Shown: one piece after another, positions 18,463 to 30,249 of the stretch | Layout of the letters: each line of letters begins with the position of its first letter | How positions within the stretch are numbered: position 1 is the first letter of the stretch | NCBI RefSeq assembly: GCF_014211915.1 | Contig: NZ_CP060040.1 | Span: forward strand, 2,170,001-2,234,000 | Direction of reading: 5' to 3' | Length of the DNA: 64,000 nucleotides | Source of the DNA: Burkholderia cenocepacia | GTDB lineage: Bacteria; Pseudomonadota; Gammaproteobacteria; Burkholderiales; Burkholderiaceae | Translations under genes and position numbers: made by a program | Notes under the pieces: generated by a model | What the model saw: only the letters and a program-made list of their open reading frames with translations | Database searches by the model: none | Told to the model about the DNA's origin: nothing

Positions 18463-18486
18463 TTGTGGTGATCGTGTGCAAAAGAA

Positions 18487-18519
18487 AAGCCTCCGACCCT
18501 TCACAAGCCGGGGGCTTTC
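18487..18519 (-). terminator. Terminator of the L-arabinose operon
   Basis: On the minus strand AAAGCCCCCG (18519-18510) pairs, with one mismatch, with CGGAGGCTTT (18496-18487), followed by TCTTTT. It lies about 60 bases after the lactonase stop. On the plus strand it could also end transcription from the AT-rich segment. Confidence 0.65.
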
Positions 18520-18576
18520 GTCGTTCTGCGCCACTTCGGGTTGCCAGCCGATAGCACCTGCCGTCCACACCGCCAT

Positions 18577-19479
18577 TCATCCAGTACGAGTCCCCGCAAA
18601 CCGCCCAGTCGGCAACCCCGCGTAGCGTGTCTGCGCGACGAACACGCCGCCCGCGTGCGCATCGTCGGCCAGCGCGTCATCGCTCAGGTCAACACGCGCA
18701 CTCGTCACATACAGCCGGCCTTCACCGTCGATGGCAACGCAGCTCGGCTGCGCGGTCGGCACTTCAACGCGATCCGTCTCGATCCCGTCCGGCCCATAGC
18801 GCACGACGCGCCGCCCACCCCACTGCGCATTCCACAGCCCGCCGTCGCGATCGACGATCGAGCCGTCCGGGTCGCCGTCTACATCCGTCAGCCGCGCGAA
18901 CGGCCGCACATTGGCCACATCGCCCTCCGCGCGGTAATCGCACACGAAAATCTCGCGCACCAGCGAATCGCAGAAATACATCTTCGAACCATCCGGCGAG
19001 AACCCGATGCTGTTCGCGATCGCGGCCGGCGGCAACGCGAGCCGTTCGAGCGTGAGATCGGAATTGAGCCGATAGAACCCGCCGACCGCGCGCGGCGGCT
19101 CGGCGCCTTCGTCCTTCATCCCGAACACGAACGCGCCGGCCCCGTCGCAGCGCCCGTCGTTCAGCCGCGTGGGCAGTTCAGGCTCGACGTCGACGATCCG
19201 CGTGAACGCGCCGCTGCGCAGATCGAAGAACGCGAGATGGGTCGCGAGCCCGACCAGCAGCACGTCTGGATCGTCGGTCAGCGCAAAGCAGGCGAGCCGC
19301 TCGGGCATCGCCCACTGCGCGAGATCCGAACCGTCCGCGCGACAGCGCCACAGCTGCGCGCCTTCGATGTCCACCCAGTACAGCGCGTGCGTCCTGTCGC
19401 ACCACGTCGCGCCTTCGCCGAGCGTGTTGCGGCTGTCGGCCAGCAGCGTCGCCGGCGCGGCCGGATGAGTCTGTTGCAT
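18577..19479 (-). CDS. L-arabinono-1,4-lactonase (SMP-30/gluconolactonase family)
   Basis: A 300-residue six-bladed beta-propeller lactonase. SMP-30 features are visible: the metal-binding Glu in NTLGEGATWCD, ALYWVDIEGAQLWR, the metal-site RLNDGRCDGAG, NSIGFSPDGSKMYFCD and DGDPDGSIVDRDGGLWNAQWGG. It hydrolyses the lactone made by the L-arabinose 1-dehydrogenase to L-arabonate. The start at ATG 19479 has GGGAG just upstream. It is the last gene of the operon, following the ABC permease. Activity on other aldonolactones is possible for this family; the operon content sets the likely substrate. Confidence 0.87.
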   Translation of the reverse strand: MQQTHPAAPATLLADSRNTLGEGATWCDRTHALYWVDIEGAQLWRCRADGSDLAQWAMPERLACFALTDDPDVLLVGLATHLAFFDLRSGAFTRIVDVEPELPTRLNDGRCDGAGAFVFGMKDEGAEPPRAVGGFYRLNSDLTLERLALPPAAIANSIGFSPDGSKMYFCDSLVREIFVCDYRAEGDVANVRPFARLTDVDGDPDGSIVDRDGGLWNAQWGGRRVVRYGPDGIETDRVEVPTAQPSCVAIDGEGRLYVTSARVDLSDDALADDAHAGGVFVAQTRYAGLPTGRFAGTRTG

Positions 19480-19535
19480 GCCGTCTCCCGATATCTGATC
19501 TGTCGCGTTCGCGGGCGGCCGCGCCATCACCAAAA

Positions 19536-20561
19536 TCAGATCTTCATCGCGCGCCGCTGGTTGCGACGATACTGGTCGAACAGCACCGCGAGCAACAGAA
19601 TTCCGCCGCGTATCAGATATTGGTAAAAGGTCGGCACGTTCAGCAGGCTCATCGCGTCCTGCACGGAACCCATGATCAGCACGCCGACCAGCACGCCGGA
19701 GATCGTCGCGACGCCGCCCGTCAGCGACACGCCACCGAGCACGCACGCGGAGATCACGCCGAGTTCGAGGCCGACCGACGTCTTCGGATCGCCGAGGCTC
19801 ATCCGCGACGCGAGCATCACGCCGGCGAAGCCGGTCACGAGCCCCTGCAGCACGAACACGGCGATCTTGATGCGCATCACCGGCAGCCCCGCGAGCAGCG
19901 CGGCCTCGCCGTTGCCGCCGACGGCCAGCACGTTCTTGCCGAACACCGTCTTGCGCAGCAGGAAGCCGAACACGACGAAGCCGACGATGTTGCTCCAGAT
20001 CGGAAACGAGATGCCCAGGAACGACCCGCCGCCGAGATCGAAGAAGCGCTCTTCGGAGATCATCACCGCGTCGCCGTTCGACGTGATGAACGCGAGCCCG
20101 CGCACGACTTCCATCATCGCGAGCGTGACGATCAGCGAGTTGATCCGGTAGCGCGCGATCAGCACGCCGTTCACGAGCCCCACCGCGCCGCCCGCGAGCA
20201 CGCCGGCCGCGATCCCGAGCACGACGCTGTGCGTCGCGGTGATCAGTGTCGAGGCGACCACCCCCGAGAACGCGACGATCGACGCGACCGACAGGTCGAC
20301 TTCGCCGAGCGCGAGCACGAACATCATCGTCACCGAGATCGAACCGATCAGCGTGACCGACAGCAGCAGGCCCTGGATGTTGCGCGGCGTGAGGAAGTCC
20401 GGCACGGTCAGCGACAGCGTCGCGAACAGCACCAGAAACACCATCACGATGCCGGAGCGGTTGATCAGCTGCCACACGCCGTTGCGTGGTCGCACGGGCG
20501 TGGCCGCGGCGGCGGCATCCGGGGACGGGGAAGTACGTTGGGGTTGCATTGCCTGGCTCAT
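19536..20561 (-). CDS. araH: L-arabinose ABC transporter permease
   Basis: A 341-residue ribose/arabinose-type permease with about ten membrane helices after a Pro/Ala-rich cytoplasmic N-terminus. Family blocks are LTVPDFLTPRNIQGLLLSV, ALGEVDLSVASIVAFSGV, INSLIVTLAMMEVVRGLAF and AVGGNGEAALLAGLPV, the cytoplasmic EAA-like loop. It pairs with the double-ABC ATPase gene immediately upstream and the binding protein beyond it. The downstream lactonase is 57 bases away on the same strand. Confidence 0.92.
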   Translation of the reverse strand: MSQAMQPQRTSPSPDAAAAATPVRPRNGVWQLINRSGIVMVFLVLFATLSLTVPDFLTPRNIQGLLLSVTLIGSISVTMMFVLALGEVDLSVASIVAFSGVVASTLITATHSVVLGIAAGVLAGGAVGLVNGVLIARYRINSLIVTLAMMEVVRGLAFITSNGDAVMISEERFFDLGGGSFLGISFPIWSNIVGFVVFGFLLRKTVFGKNVLAVGGNGEAALLAGLPVMRIKIAVFVLQGLVTGFAGVMLASRMSLGDPKTSVGLELGVISACVLGGVSLTGGVATISGVLVGVLIMGSVQDAMSLLNVPTFYQYLIRGGILLLAVLFDQYRRNQRRAMKI

Positions 20562-20597
20562 ATCAGTTCACTTGCTTTCCGGTTGAACAGCACGCCG

Positions 20598-22145
<1,548 letters not shown>

Positions 22146-22166
22146 CGCGTTCTCGCCTCGCCCCGC

Positions 22167-23180
22167 TCAGATACCGAGTTCGGCGCGCACGGCCTGCCAG
22201 TTCGCGCGCGTCATCAGCTTGCCGCTCGTCTGCGTGTCGGCCGGCGGCGTCTTGCCGTTGCGAATCCAGTCGACGAGGTTCTGCGTGCTGTCCTTGCCGT
22301 GGTTCGTCGAGCTGACCGCGATCGTCCCGTAGAAGCCGGTCGGCTCCTTCTTCTGGAACTCGGCGAACGCCTCGCCCGCGCCGTTGATGCCGACGCCGAT
22401 CACGTCGACCGCCGGGATGTGCAGCTGTTCGGTCGCGCGCACCGCGCCGAGCACGGTTTCCTCGTTCAGCGCGTAGATCACCCATTTCTTCACGTTCGGA
22501 TGGCGCGCGAGCACCGGTGCCGCCGCGCTGAAGCCGCCTTCGTCGTCGGTCGTCTTCTGCGGCGCGTCGAAGATGTTCTCCTTGCGGAAGCCGTTCGCGA
22601 GCAGCGCCTGGGTCGCGCCGTCGGTGCGCAGCTTCGCGGTCGGCAACTCGTAGTTGGTGATGCGCAGCGCGCCGACTTCCTCCGGCTTCCAGCCGCGCCG
22701 CTTCATCTCGTCGGAGATCGCCTGGCCGACCTGGTTGCCGATCTTGGTCGCCGACATCCCGAGGTGCGGCACGTTCGGCAGCGGCTTGCCGCTCGAATCG
22801 ACGAGCTGGTCGTCGACCGTCACGAACTTCATGTTGTAGCGCTTCGCGCGCGACGCGATCGCCGGCCCGAGACGCACGTCCGGCGCGCAGATCACGAAGC
22901 CCTGCGCGCCCTGCGAGCCGAGGTTGTCGATCGCGGCCAGCACCTTCTCGCCGTCCGGCGTGCCGATCTTCACGACCGAGAAATTCTCCTTCTGGCCGAG
23001 CGCCGACGCGGCGTTCTGCTCGTTGATGAACCACGCCTGCTCGGGCATCTTCACGAGGAAGCCGATCTTCAGCGGCGCGTCGGCGTGCGCGGCGCCCGTC
23101 ATCCCGAGCGGCGCGATGCAAAGCGCGGCCAGCAGCGCGCGCAGGGTGTGTCGACGGATCGTGTGAGTCGTGCGGTTCAT
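22167..23180 (-). CDS. araF: Periplasmic L-arabinose-binding protein
   Basis: A 337-residue periplasmic binding protein of the sugar-binding CUT2 family. The signal peptide ends at about GAAHADAP; mature LKIGFLVKMPEQAWFINEQ begins the first lobe, and VDVIGVGINGAGEAFAEFQKK and GFYGTIAVSSTNHG belong to the second, matching arabinose-binding proteins. The start at ATG 23180 has AAAGGAG upstream; the longer frame to 23228 lacks support. It delivers sugar to the araG/araH complex. Confidence 0.92.
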   Translation of the reverse strand: MNRTTHTIRRHTLRALLAALCIAPLGMTGAAHADAPLKIGFLVKMPEQAWFINEQNAASALGQKENFSVVKIGTPDGEKVLAAIDNLGSQGAQGFVICAPDVRLGPAIASRAKRYNMKFVTVDDQLVDSSGKPLPNVPHLGMSATKIGNQVGQAISDEMKRRGWKPEEVGALRITNYELPTAKLRTDGATQALLANGFRKENIFDAPQKTTDDEGGFSAAAPVLARHPNVKKWVIYALNEETVLGAVRATEQLHIPAVDVIGVGINGAGEAFAEFQKKEPTGFYGTIAVSSTNHGKDSTQNLVDWIRNGKTPPADTQTSGKLMTRANWQAVRAELGI

Positions 23181-23273
23181 GGGTGTCTCCTTTGTACCGG
23201 CTGATGCCGTGATGTGTGCCGTAATCAATCATTCGTCGCGCGCGCTTCTTCGTACCGAAGCGCGCGCGCAGGT

Positions 23274-25158
<1,885 letters not shown>

Positions 25159-25274
25159 GGTTCGCGTCCTGCTTCGGCCCGGTTGTCACCGGCCGTCATG
25201 CGTTCACGGTTTCATGAAGCGCGGACCGGGAAGGCCCGCAACCGGCGGCGGCGCCTGTCGCGCCGCCCGCCTGC

Positions 25275-27026
25275 TCAATGCGAATGGCTCGGCACGTCCG
25301 CGCCGCGCGTGCCGACCAGGAAGTCGAGGTCGCACCCCTCGTCGGCCTGCAGCACGTGATCGATATACAGCCGCGCGTAGCCGCCCTTGCCGAGCTGGCC
25401 GGCCACGCCCGGCGCCGCGGTCGGATCGACGTCCGACAGGCGGCGTTGCAGTTCCTCATCCGTAATGTCGAGATGCAGCGTGCCGGCCTCGCAGTCGAGC
25501 TCGATCCAGTCGCCGTTGCGCACCGCGGCGAGCGGGCCGCCGGCGGCCGCTTCCGGCGCGACGTGCAGCACCACCGTGCCGTACGCGGTGCCGCTCATCC
25601 GTGCGTCGGAAATCCGCACCATGTCCTTCACGCCCTGGCGCAGCAGCTTCGGCGGCAGCCCCATGTTGCCGACCTCGGCCATGCCCGGATAGCCGCGCGG
25701 CCCGCAGTTCTTCAGCACCATCACCGAGCTCGCATCGATGTCGAGCGCTTCGTCGTTGATCGTCGCCTTGTAGTGGTCGAGGTTCTCGAACACCACCGCG
25801 CGGCCGCGATGCTTGAGTAGTTCGGGGCTCGCCGCCGACGGTTTCAGCACCGCACCGCGCGGCGCGAGATTGCCGCGCAGGATGCAGATCCCGCCGTCCG
25901 CGATCAGCGGCCGGTCGAGCGGGCGGATCACCTCGTCGTCGTAGTTCGGCGCTTCGCGCACGTTGTCCCACAGCGACTTGCCGTTCACCGTCAGTGCATC
26001 CGGGTGCGGCAGCAGCCCGCCTTCGCCGAGCCGGCGCAGCACGGCCGGCAGCCCGCCCGCGTAATAGAACTCCTCCATCAGGAAGCGCCCCGACGGCATC
26101 AGGTCGACGATCGTCGGCGTGTCGCGGCCGATGCGCATCCAGTCTTCCAGTTCGAGCGGCACGCCGATGCGGCCGGCGATCGCCTTCAGGTGGATCACCG
26201 CGTTGGTCGAGCCGCCGATCGCCGCGTTCGTGCGGATCGCGTTCTCGAACGCCGCGCGCGTCAGGATCTTCGACAGCACGAGCCCTTCGAGCGCCATCTC
26301 GACGATGCGGATGCCCGACATGTGCGCGAGCACGTAGCGGCGCGAGTCGACGGCCGGAATCGCCGCGTTGTGCGGCAGCGCGACGCCGAGCGCCTCGGCC
26401 ATGCACGCCATCGTCGACGCGGTGCCCATCGTGTTGCAGGTGCCGGCCGAGCGCGACATCCCGGCTTCGGCCGACAGGAAGTGATGCACGTCGATCTCGC
26501 CGGCCTTCAGCGCTTCATGCAACTGCCACACGGCCGTGCCCGAACCGATGTTCTTGCCCTCGAGCTTGCCGTTCAGCATCGGGCCGCCCGACACGACGAT
26601 CGCCGGCACGTCGCAGCTTGCCGCGCCCATCAGCAGCGCCGGTGTCGTCTTGTCGCAACCGGCGAGCAGCACGACCGCGTCGATCGGGTTGCCGCGGATC
26701 GCTTCCTCGACGTCCATCGACGCGAGGTTGCGCGTGAGCATCGCCGACGGCCGCAGATTCGATTCGCCGTTCGAGAACACCGGGAACTCGACCGGGAAAC
26801 CGCCCGCTTCCGAGATCCCGCGCTTCACGTGCTCGGCGAGCTTGCGGAAGTGCGCGTTGCACGGCGTCAGTTCGGACCACGTGTTGCAGATGCCGATGAT
26901 CGGCCGGCCGTCGAATTCGTGATCGGGAATGCCCTGATTCTTCATCCAGCTCCGGTACATGAAGCCGTTCTTGTCGTTCGTGCCGAACCATTGGGCGGAG
27001 CGCAGCCTGGGTTTTGTTGCCGACAT
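25275..27026 (-). CDS. araC: L-arabonate dehydratase (IlvD/EDD family)
   Basis: A 583-residue iron-sulfur dehydratase converting L-arabonate to L-2-keto-3-deoxyarabonate. Cluster and active-site segments are VVLLAGCDKTTPALLMGA, SRSAGTCNTMGTASTMAC and DARMSGTAYGTVVLHVAPEA. It is the first gene of the arabinose operon and is divergent from a LysR regulator. Length and sequence fit sugar-acid dehydratases better than IlvD itself. The araC name follows Azospirillum (not the E. coli regulator). Confidence 0.92.
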   Translation of the reverse strand: MSATKPRLRSAQWFGTNDKNGFMYRSWMKNQGIPDHEFDGRPIIGICNTWSELTPCNAHFRKLAEHVKRGISEAGGFPVEFPVFSNGESNLRPSAMLTRNLASMDVEEAIRGNPIDAVVLLAGCDKTTPALLMGAASCDVPAIVVSGGPMLNGKLEGKNIGSGTAVWQLHEALKAGEIDVHHFLSAEAGMSRSAGTCNTMGTASTMACMAEALGVALPHNAAIPAVDSRRYVLAHMSGIRIVEMALEGLVLSKILTRAAFENAIRTNAAIGGSTNAVIHLKAIAGRIGVPLELEDWMRIGRDTPTIVDLMPSGRFLMEEFYYAGGLPAVLRRLGEGGLLPHPDALTVNGKSLWDNVREAPNYDDEVIRPLDRPLIADGGICILRGNLAPRGAVLKPSAASPELLKHRGRAVVFENLDHYKATINDEALDIDASSVMVLKNCGPRGYPGMAEVGNMGLPPKLLRQGVKDMVRISDARMSGTAYGTVVLHVAPEAAAGGPLAAVRNGDWIELDCEAGTLHLDITDEELQRRLSDVDPTAAPGVAGQLGKGGYARLYIDHVLQADEGCDLDFLVGTRGADVPSHSH

Positions 27027-27106
27027 CGTCAGTCCTGTGGTGACGGGATACCGGCGCAGTCTAGGCAGAATTTTGATAACTGGCTAATGACGATTTAGGC
27101 GATTAC

Positions 27107-27124
27107 GATATCCATTCCGATATC
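27107..27124. promoter_or_regulatory. Putative LysR-type operator in the arabinose divergent promoter
   Basis: GATATC-CATTCC-GATATC forms an 18-bp inverted repeat between the dehydratase gene and the LysR gene, containing an AT-N12-AT arrangement close to the LysR T-N11-A rule. A further CGATAT follows at 27124. It lies just upstream of the LysR start, suited to control of both directions. Confidence 0.5.
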
Positions 27125-27140
27125 GATATAAACCCGTACG

Positions 27141-28091
27141 ATGACCGAAGCCAGCCCGTGGGGAAACCGCGCCCGTCTGAAGACGCGCCAGTTGCTGCTG
27201 GTCGTCGCGCTCGCCGACGAAGGCAGCATTCACCGCGCGGCGGCCGCGCTGAACATGACGCAGCCGGCCGCGTCGAAGCTGCTGCGGGAACTGGAGGAGT
27301 CGATCGGCGCGGTGCTGTTCGAGCGCCTGCCGCGCGGGATGCGGCCGACGTTGTACGGCGACGCGCTGATCCGCCACGCGCGCGCGGCGCTCGGCAGCCT
27401 CGACCAGGCGCGCGAGGAGTTGGCCGCGCTGAAGGCCGGCCATCTCGGCCACGTGGCGGTGGGGGCGATCACGTCGCCGGCCCTGCGGCTCGTGCCGCCG
27501 GCCGTCGCCGCGGTGAAGGGCACGCACGCGGGGCTGCACGTGTCGGTCGAGATCGACACCAGCAACGTGCTGCTCGAACATCTCGCGCAGGAAAAGATCG
27601 ACATCGTGCTCGGCCGGCTGTCCGCCGAACATGACAAGCTGCGCCTGCGCTACGAGCCGCTGACCGGCGAATCGGTGGCCGCCGTCGTACGGCCCGACCA
27701 TCCGCTGCTCGCGCAAGCGCCGGTTGCGCTCGCCGACGTGCAGCGCGCCGCGTGGGTCGTGCCGCCGGCCGGCAGCGTGCTGCGGCACCGCTTCGAGCTC
27801 GTGTTCCAGCGCGCGAGCCTCGCGCCGCCGGCGAACGTCGTCGAGACGGCCGCACTGCTGTTCATCACGCAACTGATCGAGCAGAGCGACATGATCGCGG
27901 TGCTCGCCGAGGACGTCGCGCACTACTACGCGCGGCACGGCATCGTCACGGTGCTGCCGCTGGAAATGGATTGCCGGATGGACGATTTCGGGCTCATCAC
28001 GCGCACCGACCGGCTGCATTCGCCGGCCGTCGCGGTGATGGTCGATGCGATTCGGGCCGCGGCGCGGGAGGTTTACGGCGTCGCGCCGTGA
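27141..28091 (+). CDS. LysR family regulator of L-arabinose catabolism
   Basis: A 316-residue LysR protein: HTH at residues about 15-75 (ARLKTRQLLLVVALADEGS, then NMTQPAASKLLRELEE) and a periplasmic-binding-like effector domain with VGAITSPALRLVPPAV and LDSL-type half-sites later. It resembles the GbpR/galactose-binding-protein regulator group. Divergent placement from the arabinose operon, as in Azospirillum, points to that target. The inducer is likely L-arabinose or a pathway intermediate (inference). Confidence 0.88.
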   Translation: MTEASPWGNRARLKTRQLLLVVALADEGSIHRAAAALNMTQPAASKLLRELEESIGAVLFERLPRGMRPTLYGDALIRHARAALGSLDQAREELAALKAGHLGHVAVGAITSPALRLVPPAVAAVKGTHAGLHVSVEIDTSNVLLEHLAQEKIDIVLGRLSAEHDKLRLRYEPLTGESVAAVVRPDHPLLAQAPVALADVQRAAWVVPPAGSVLRHRFELVFQRASLAPPANVVETAALLFITQLIEQSDMIAVLAEDVAHYYARHGIVTVLPLEMDCRMDDFGLITRTDRLHSPAVAVMVDAIRAAAREVYGVAP

Positions 28092-28109
28092 CCGCGCAGC
28101 CGCGGTTTC

Positions 28110-28586
28110 CTACTCCGCGGCCCACTCGATCACCGGTTCGCAGCGAATCGGGAAGTTGACCGAATTTGCGATATAGCACTGCGCATGCGCATCGTGATGC
28201 AGATGCACGGCCCGTTCGCGATCGTCGCCGGCCCGAATCGTCACCTGCGGCCGCAGCACGATTTCGGTGAAGCGGCCCGCTCCGGCGCCGTCGAGCATCG
28301 TGCCTTCCGCGTGGTCGACGTAGGCCAGCACACGGATGCCGGCCTCGGAACACAGGTGCAGATACCAGAGCTTGTGGCACGCTGACGCCGACGCGAGCAG
28401 CAGGTCTTCGGGGTTCCAGCGCGCCGCGTCGCCGCGGAACGCCGGGTCCGACGAACCGGGGATATCCGGCTTGGCCCCGGCGCGGATCACGTGATCGCGG
28501 CCGTACTCGCGATACCCCGACGTGCCGGTGCCGCGGTTGCCCGTCCACTCCACTGCGACGCGATAGTGATGTTCGCCCGATGCCAT
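28110..28586 (-). CDS. OsmC/Ohr family protein
   Basis: A 158-residue OsmC-family protein with the fold signature of a small thiol peroxidase: NPEDLLLASASACHKLWYLHLC, in which the C in ACHK is the expected first catalytic cysteine, and HHDAHAQCYIANSVNFPI containing the second. Such proteins reduce organic hydroperoxides. I chose the ATG at 28586, which follows GGAG with a 6-base spacer; ATG 28598 and a longer frame to 28667 are possible. It ends convergent with the LysR gene and is divergent from a GntR regulator. Confidence 0.85.
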   Translation of the reverse strand: MASGEHHYRVAVEWTGNRGTGTSGYREYGRDHVIRAGAKPDIPGSSDPAFRGDAARWNPEDLLLASASACHKLWYLHLCSEAGIRVLAYVDHAEGTMLDGAGAGRFTEIVLRPQVTIRAGDDRERAVHLHHDAHAQCYIANSVNFPIRCEPVIEWAAE

Positions 28587-28679
28587 CTCGCTCTCCATTG
28601 ATGTCGGTTGCCTTGACCGTGCCGGACGCCGTTGCGTGACGCCCGCCGATGATCGCCATTGTGGCACTGGATGGCCATT

Positions 28680-28689
28680 TGGTATACCA
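28680..28689. promoter_or_regulatory. TGGTATACCA palindrome, putative GntR operator
   Basis: A perfect 10-bp palindrome lies 10 bases upstream of the GntR start and between it and the divergent OsmC gene. The GTATAC centre is common in binding sites of FCD-type GntR regulators, so autoregulation is likely. Confidence 0.55.
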
Positions 28690-28699
28690 TTATTCCAAA

Positions 28700-29359
28700 A
28701 TGACGATACAGGCAGGCATGGAAGCCAAACTCGACTCCACGGCGGACGCGGTCGCCGCGTCGCTGCGCGACATGATCATCAACGGCGAGCTGGCGGCCGG
28801 CGAGCGGCTCGTCGAGCGCGATCTGGCCGAGCGGTTCGGCATCAGCCGGATTCCGATGCGCGAGGCGATCCAGCGGCTCGAACGCGAAGGCTTGCTCGAT
28901 ATCTTCAGGAATCGCGGCGCGGTCGTGCGGATGCTGAGCGCGTCCGACGTGCAGGAAATCTACGATCTGCGCGTGCTGCTCGAAGGCGACGCGATCTACC
29001 GCAGCGTGAAGCGGCTCGACGACGAGACGCTCGCGCGCGCCGAACTCGTGCATCGGCTGCTCGGCGATGCAACGGCGCCGCGCCGGCAGGGCGAGCTGAA
29101 CCGCGAATTCCACGCGTTGCTGTATGCGTGCTGCGGCAACGCGCGGCAGTTGAAGTCGATCGCGGAGCTGCGCAGCCAGGTCGAACGTTACGAGCGCCTG
29201 CAGGCCACGCTGCTCGCGGATACGCCGTCGTTCCAGGTCGAGCACGAAGAGATTCTGCAGGCGTGCCACGAACGCAATGCACGCGCGGCACGCGCGATGA
29301 CGGTCGCGCATCTCGAATCGGCGAGAAGCATCGTGCTGCGGCTCGTCGAAGGCGGCTGA
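28700..29359 (+). CDS. GntR family regulator, FCD subfamily
   Basis: A roughly 219-residue regulator with a winged HTH at its N-terminus (SLRDMIINGELAAGERLVERDLAERFGISRIPMREAIQRLE) and an all-helical FCD effector domain containing metal-binding residues in the pattern LNREFHALLY and FQVEHEEILQA. The ATG at 28700 is used; ATG 28718 (MEAKL) has a slightly better AGGCAGG upstream. No metabolic gene is adjacent in the same direction, so its target is unclear beyond possible self-control and the divergent OsmC gene. Confidence 0.87.
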   Translation: MTIQAGMEAKLDSTADAVAASLRDMIINGELAAGERLVERDLAERFGISRIPMREAIQRLEREGLLDIFRNRGAVVRMLSASDVQEIYDLRVLLEGDAIYRSVKRLDDETLARAELVHRLLGDATAPRRQGELNREFHALLYACCGNARQLKSIAELRSQVERYERLQATLLADTPSFQVEHEEILQACHERNARAARAMTVAHLESARSIVLRLVEGG

Positions 29360-29402
29360 GGCCGGCGCGACGATGCGCGCGGCCGACATCGTCAGCGGGA
29401 TA

Positions 29403-30113
29403 TCAGCGTGAAGCGCGGCGCTTGCCGGTTTTCGTGGGCGCCGGCGCAGGAGATTTCGCCATGTCCGCGATGTGCCGCAGCGCGATTTCGCGCCAGAGCG
29501 CGAACGCGGCCCGCGCCACGGCAGGGTCGCTGCCCGTCACGACATCGATGGTCAACCCGCGGATCATCGATCCGGCCAGTCACTGCAATTGCGTGATCTT
29601 GAGCGCAATCGCACGATCGAAACCCGCGACGGCATCGTCCATCAAGGCGCGAAACCCTCGTCGAACGGCTTGAGGATACGTGCCACGGCCTCGTCGAGTT
29701 CCTTGTCGGCGCGCCGCGCCAACTGGATCTCCATGCTGGCGGCGAACAGCGGCGTGCCGATGAGCGCGCCCGCGACATCCAGCATCCGGTCAATCCGCTC
29801 GAGCGGCGTCGTCGCGCTGCGCGACGCGCGTTCGAACTGCGCGAAGCGATCGCCGGTGAGCCGCTCCTGCACCGCGGCCATCAATTCCGCCTTGGTCGGA
29901 AACTGGTGCTGCAGCGCGCCCATGCTGACATCGGCTTCGCGCCGGATCGCGAGCGTCGTCGCGCCCGAATAGCCTTCCTTGTGCAGCAGCGATATCGCGG
30001 CGGCAATGACGCGTTCGCGCGTCGCGTGGCTGCGTTCCGCCTGCGTCTGCCGGCGTGCGCGCGGCGTGCCGGAAGCCGTTGCCGTACCTGTCTTGACGGT
30101 TTTCTTCGTTCAC
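29403..30113 (-). pseudogene. TetR family regulator, degraded
   Basis: A TetR-type coding trace is broken at three places. The HTH part (ATRERVIAAAISLLHKEGYSG, ADVSMGALQHQFPTKAELM) has no ATG, GTG or TTG between an upstream in-frame stop at about 30110 and an internal ATG at 29923; the likely start (GTG 30113) is one base out of frame. A second one-base slip occurs near 29645-29650, after ILKPFDEGF. The frame then reads MDDAVAGFDRAIALKITQLQ, hits an in-frame TGA, and continues as LAGSMIRGLTIDVVTGSDPA to the natural stop at 29403. A nonsense codon plus two shifts argue for real decay. Confidence 0.8.
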
Positions 30114-30249
30114 GTAGGGGATCGAGCGCCGAAGCGGGCGCGGGTCGGGCGTCGGGCGCAGCCGCTGGCGGTCTGGATCGCTGCCGGCGGCTGTCTACGG
30201 ATGCGAACTCTACCGATGAACGTCGCCGCCACCTGGCCCGTTCGCGGCC

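Larger units (their letters stand above)
16640..18480. other. AT-rich inserted segment
   Basis: Base composition drops sharply between the MarR gene and the arabinose operon terminator: A/T-rich codons, homopolymer A runs and AT-rich intergenic DNA, against strongly GC-biased neighbours on both sides. It carries one large unknown gene and one broken small gene. No integrase, transposase, tRNA or obvious flanking repeat is seen. The composition argues for horizontal acquisition. Confidence 0.7.

Noticed and set aside
16640..18480. AT-rich segment as an insertion sequence or prophage piece
   Set aside because: No transposase, integrase, terminal inverted repeats or target duplication could be found by eye.
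29790..30113. 107-codon frame starting MNEENRQDRYGNG
   Set aside because: It begins at the likely original TetR start but is out of phase with the TetR helix-turn-helix; it is part of the pseudogene, not a separate protein.
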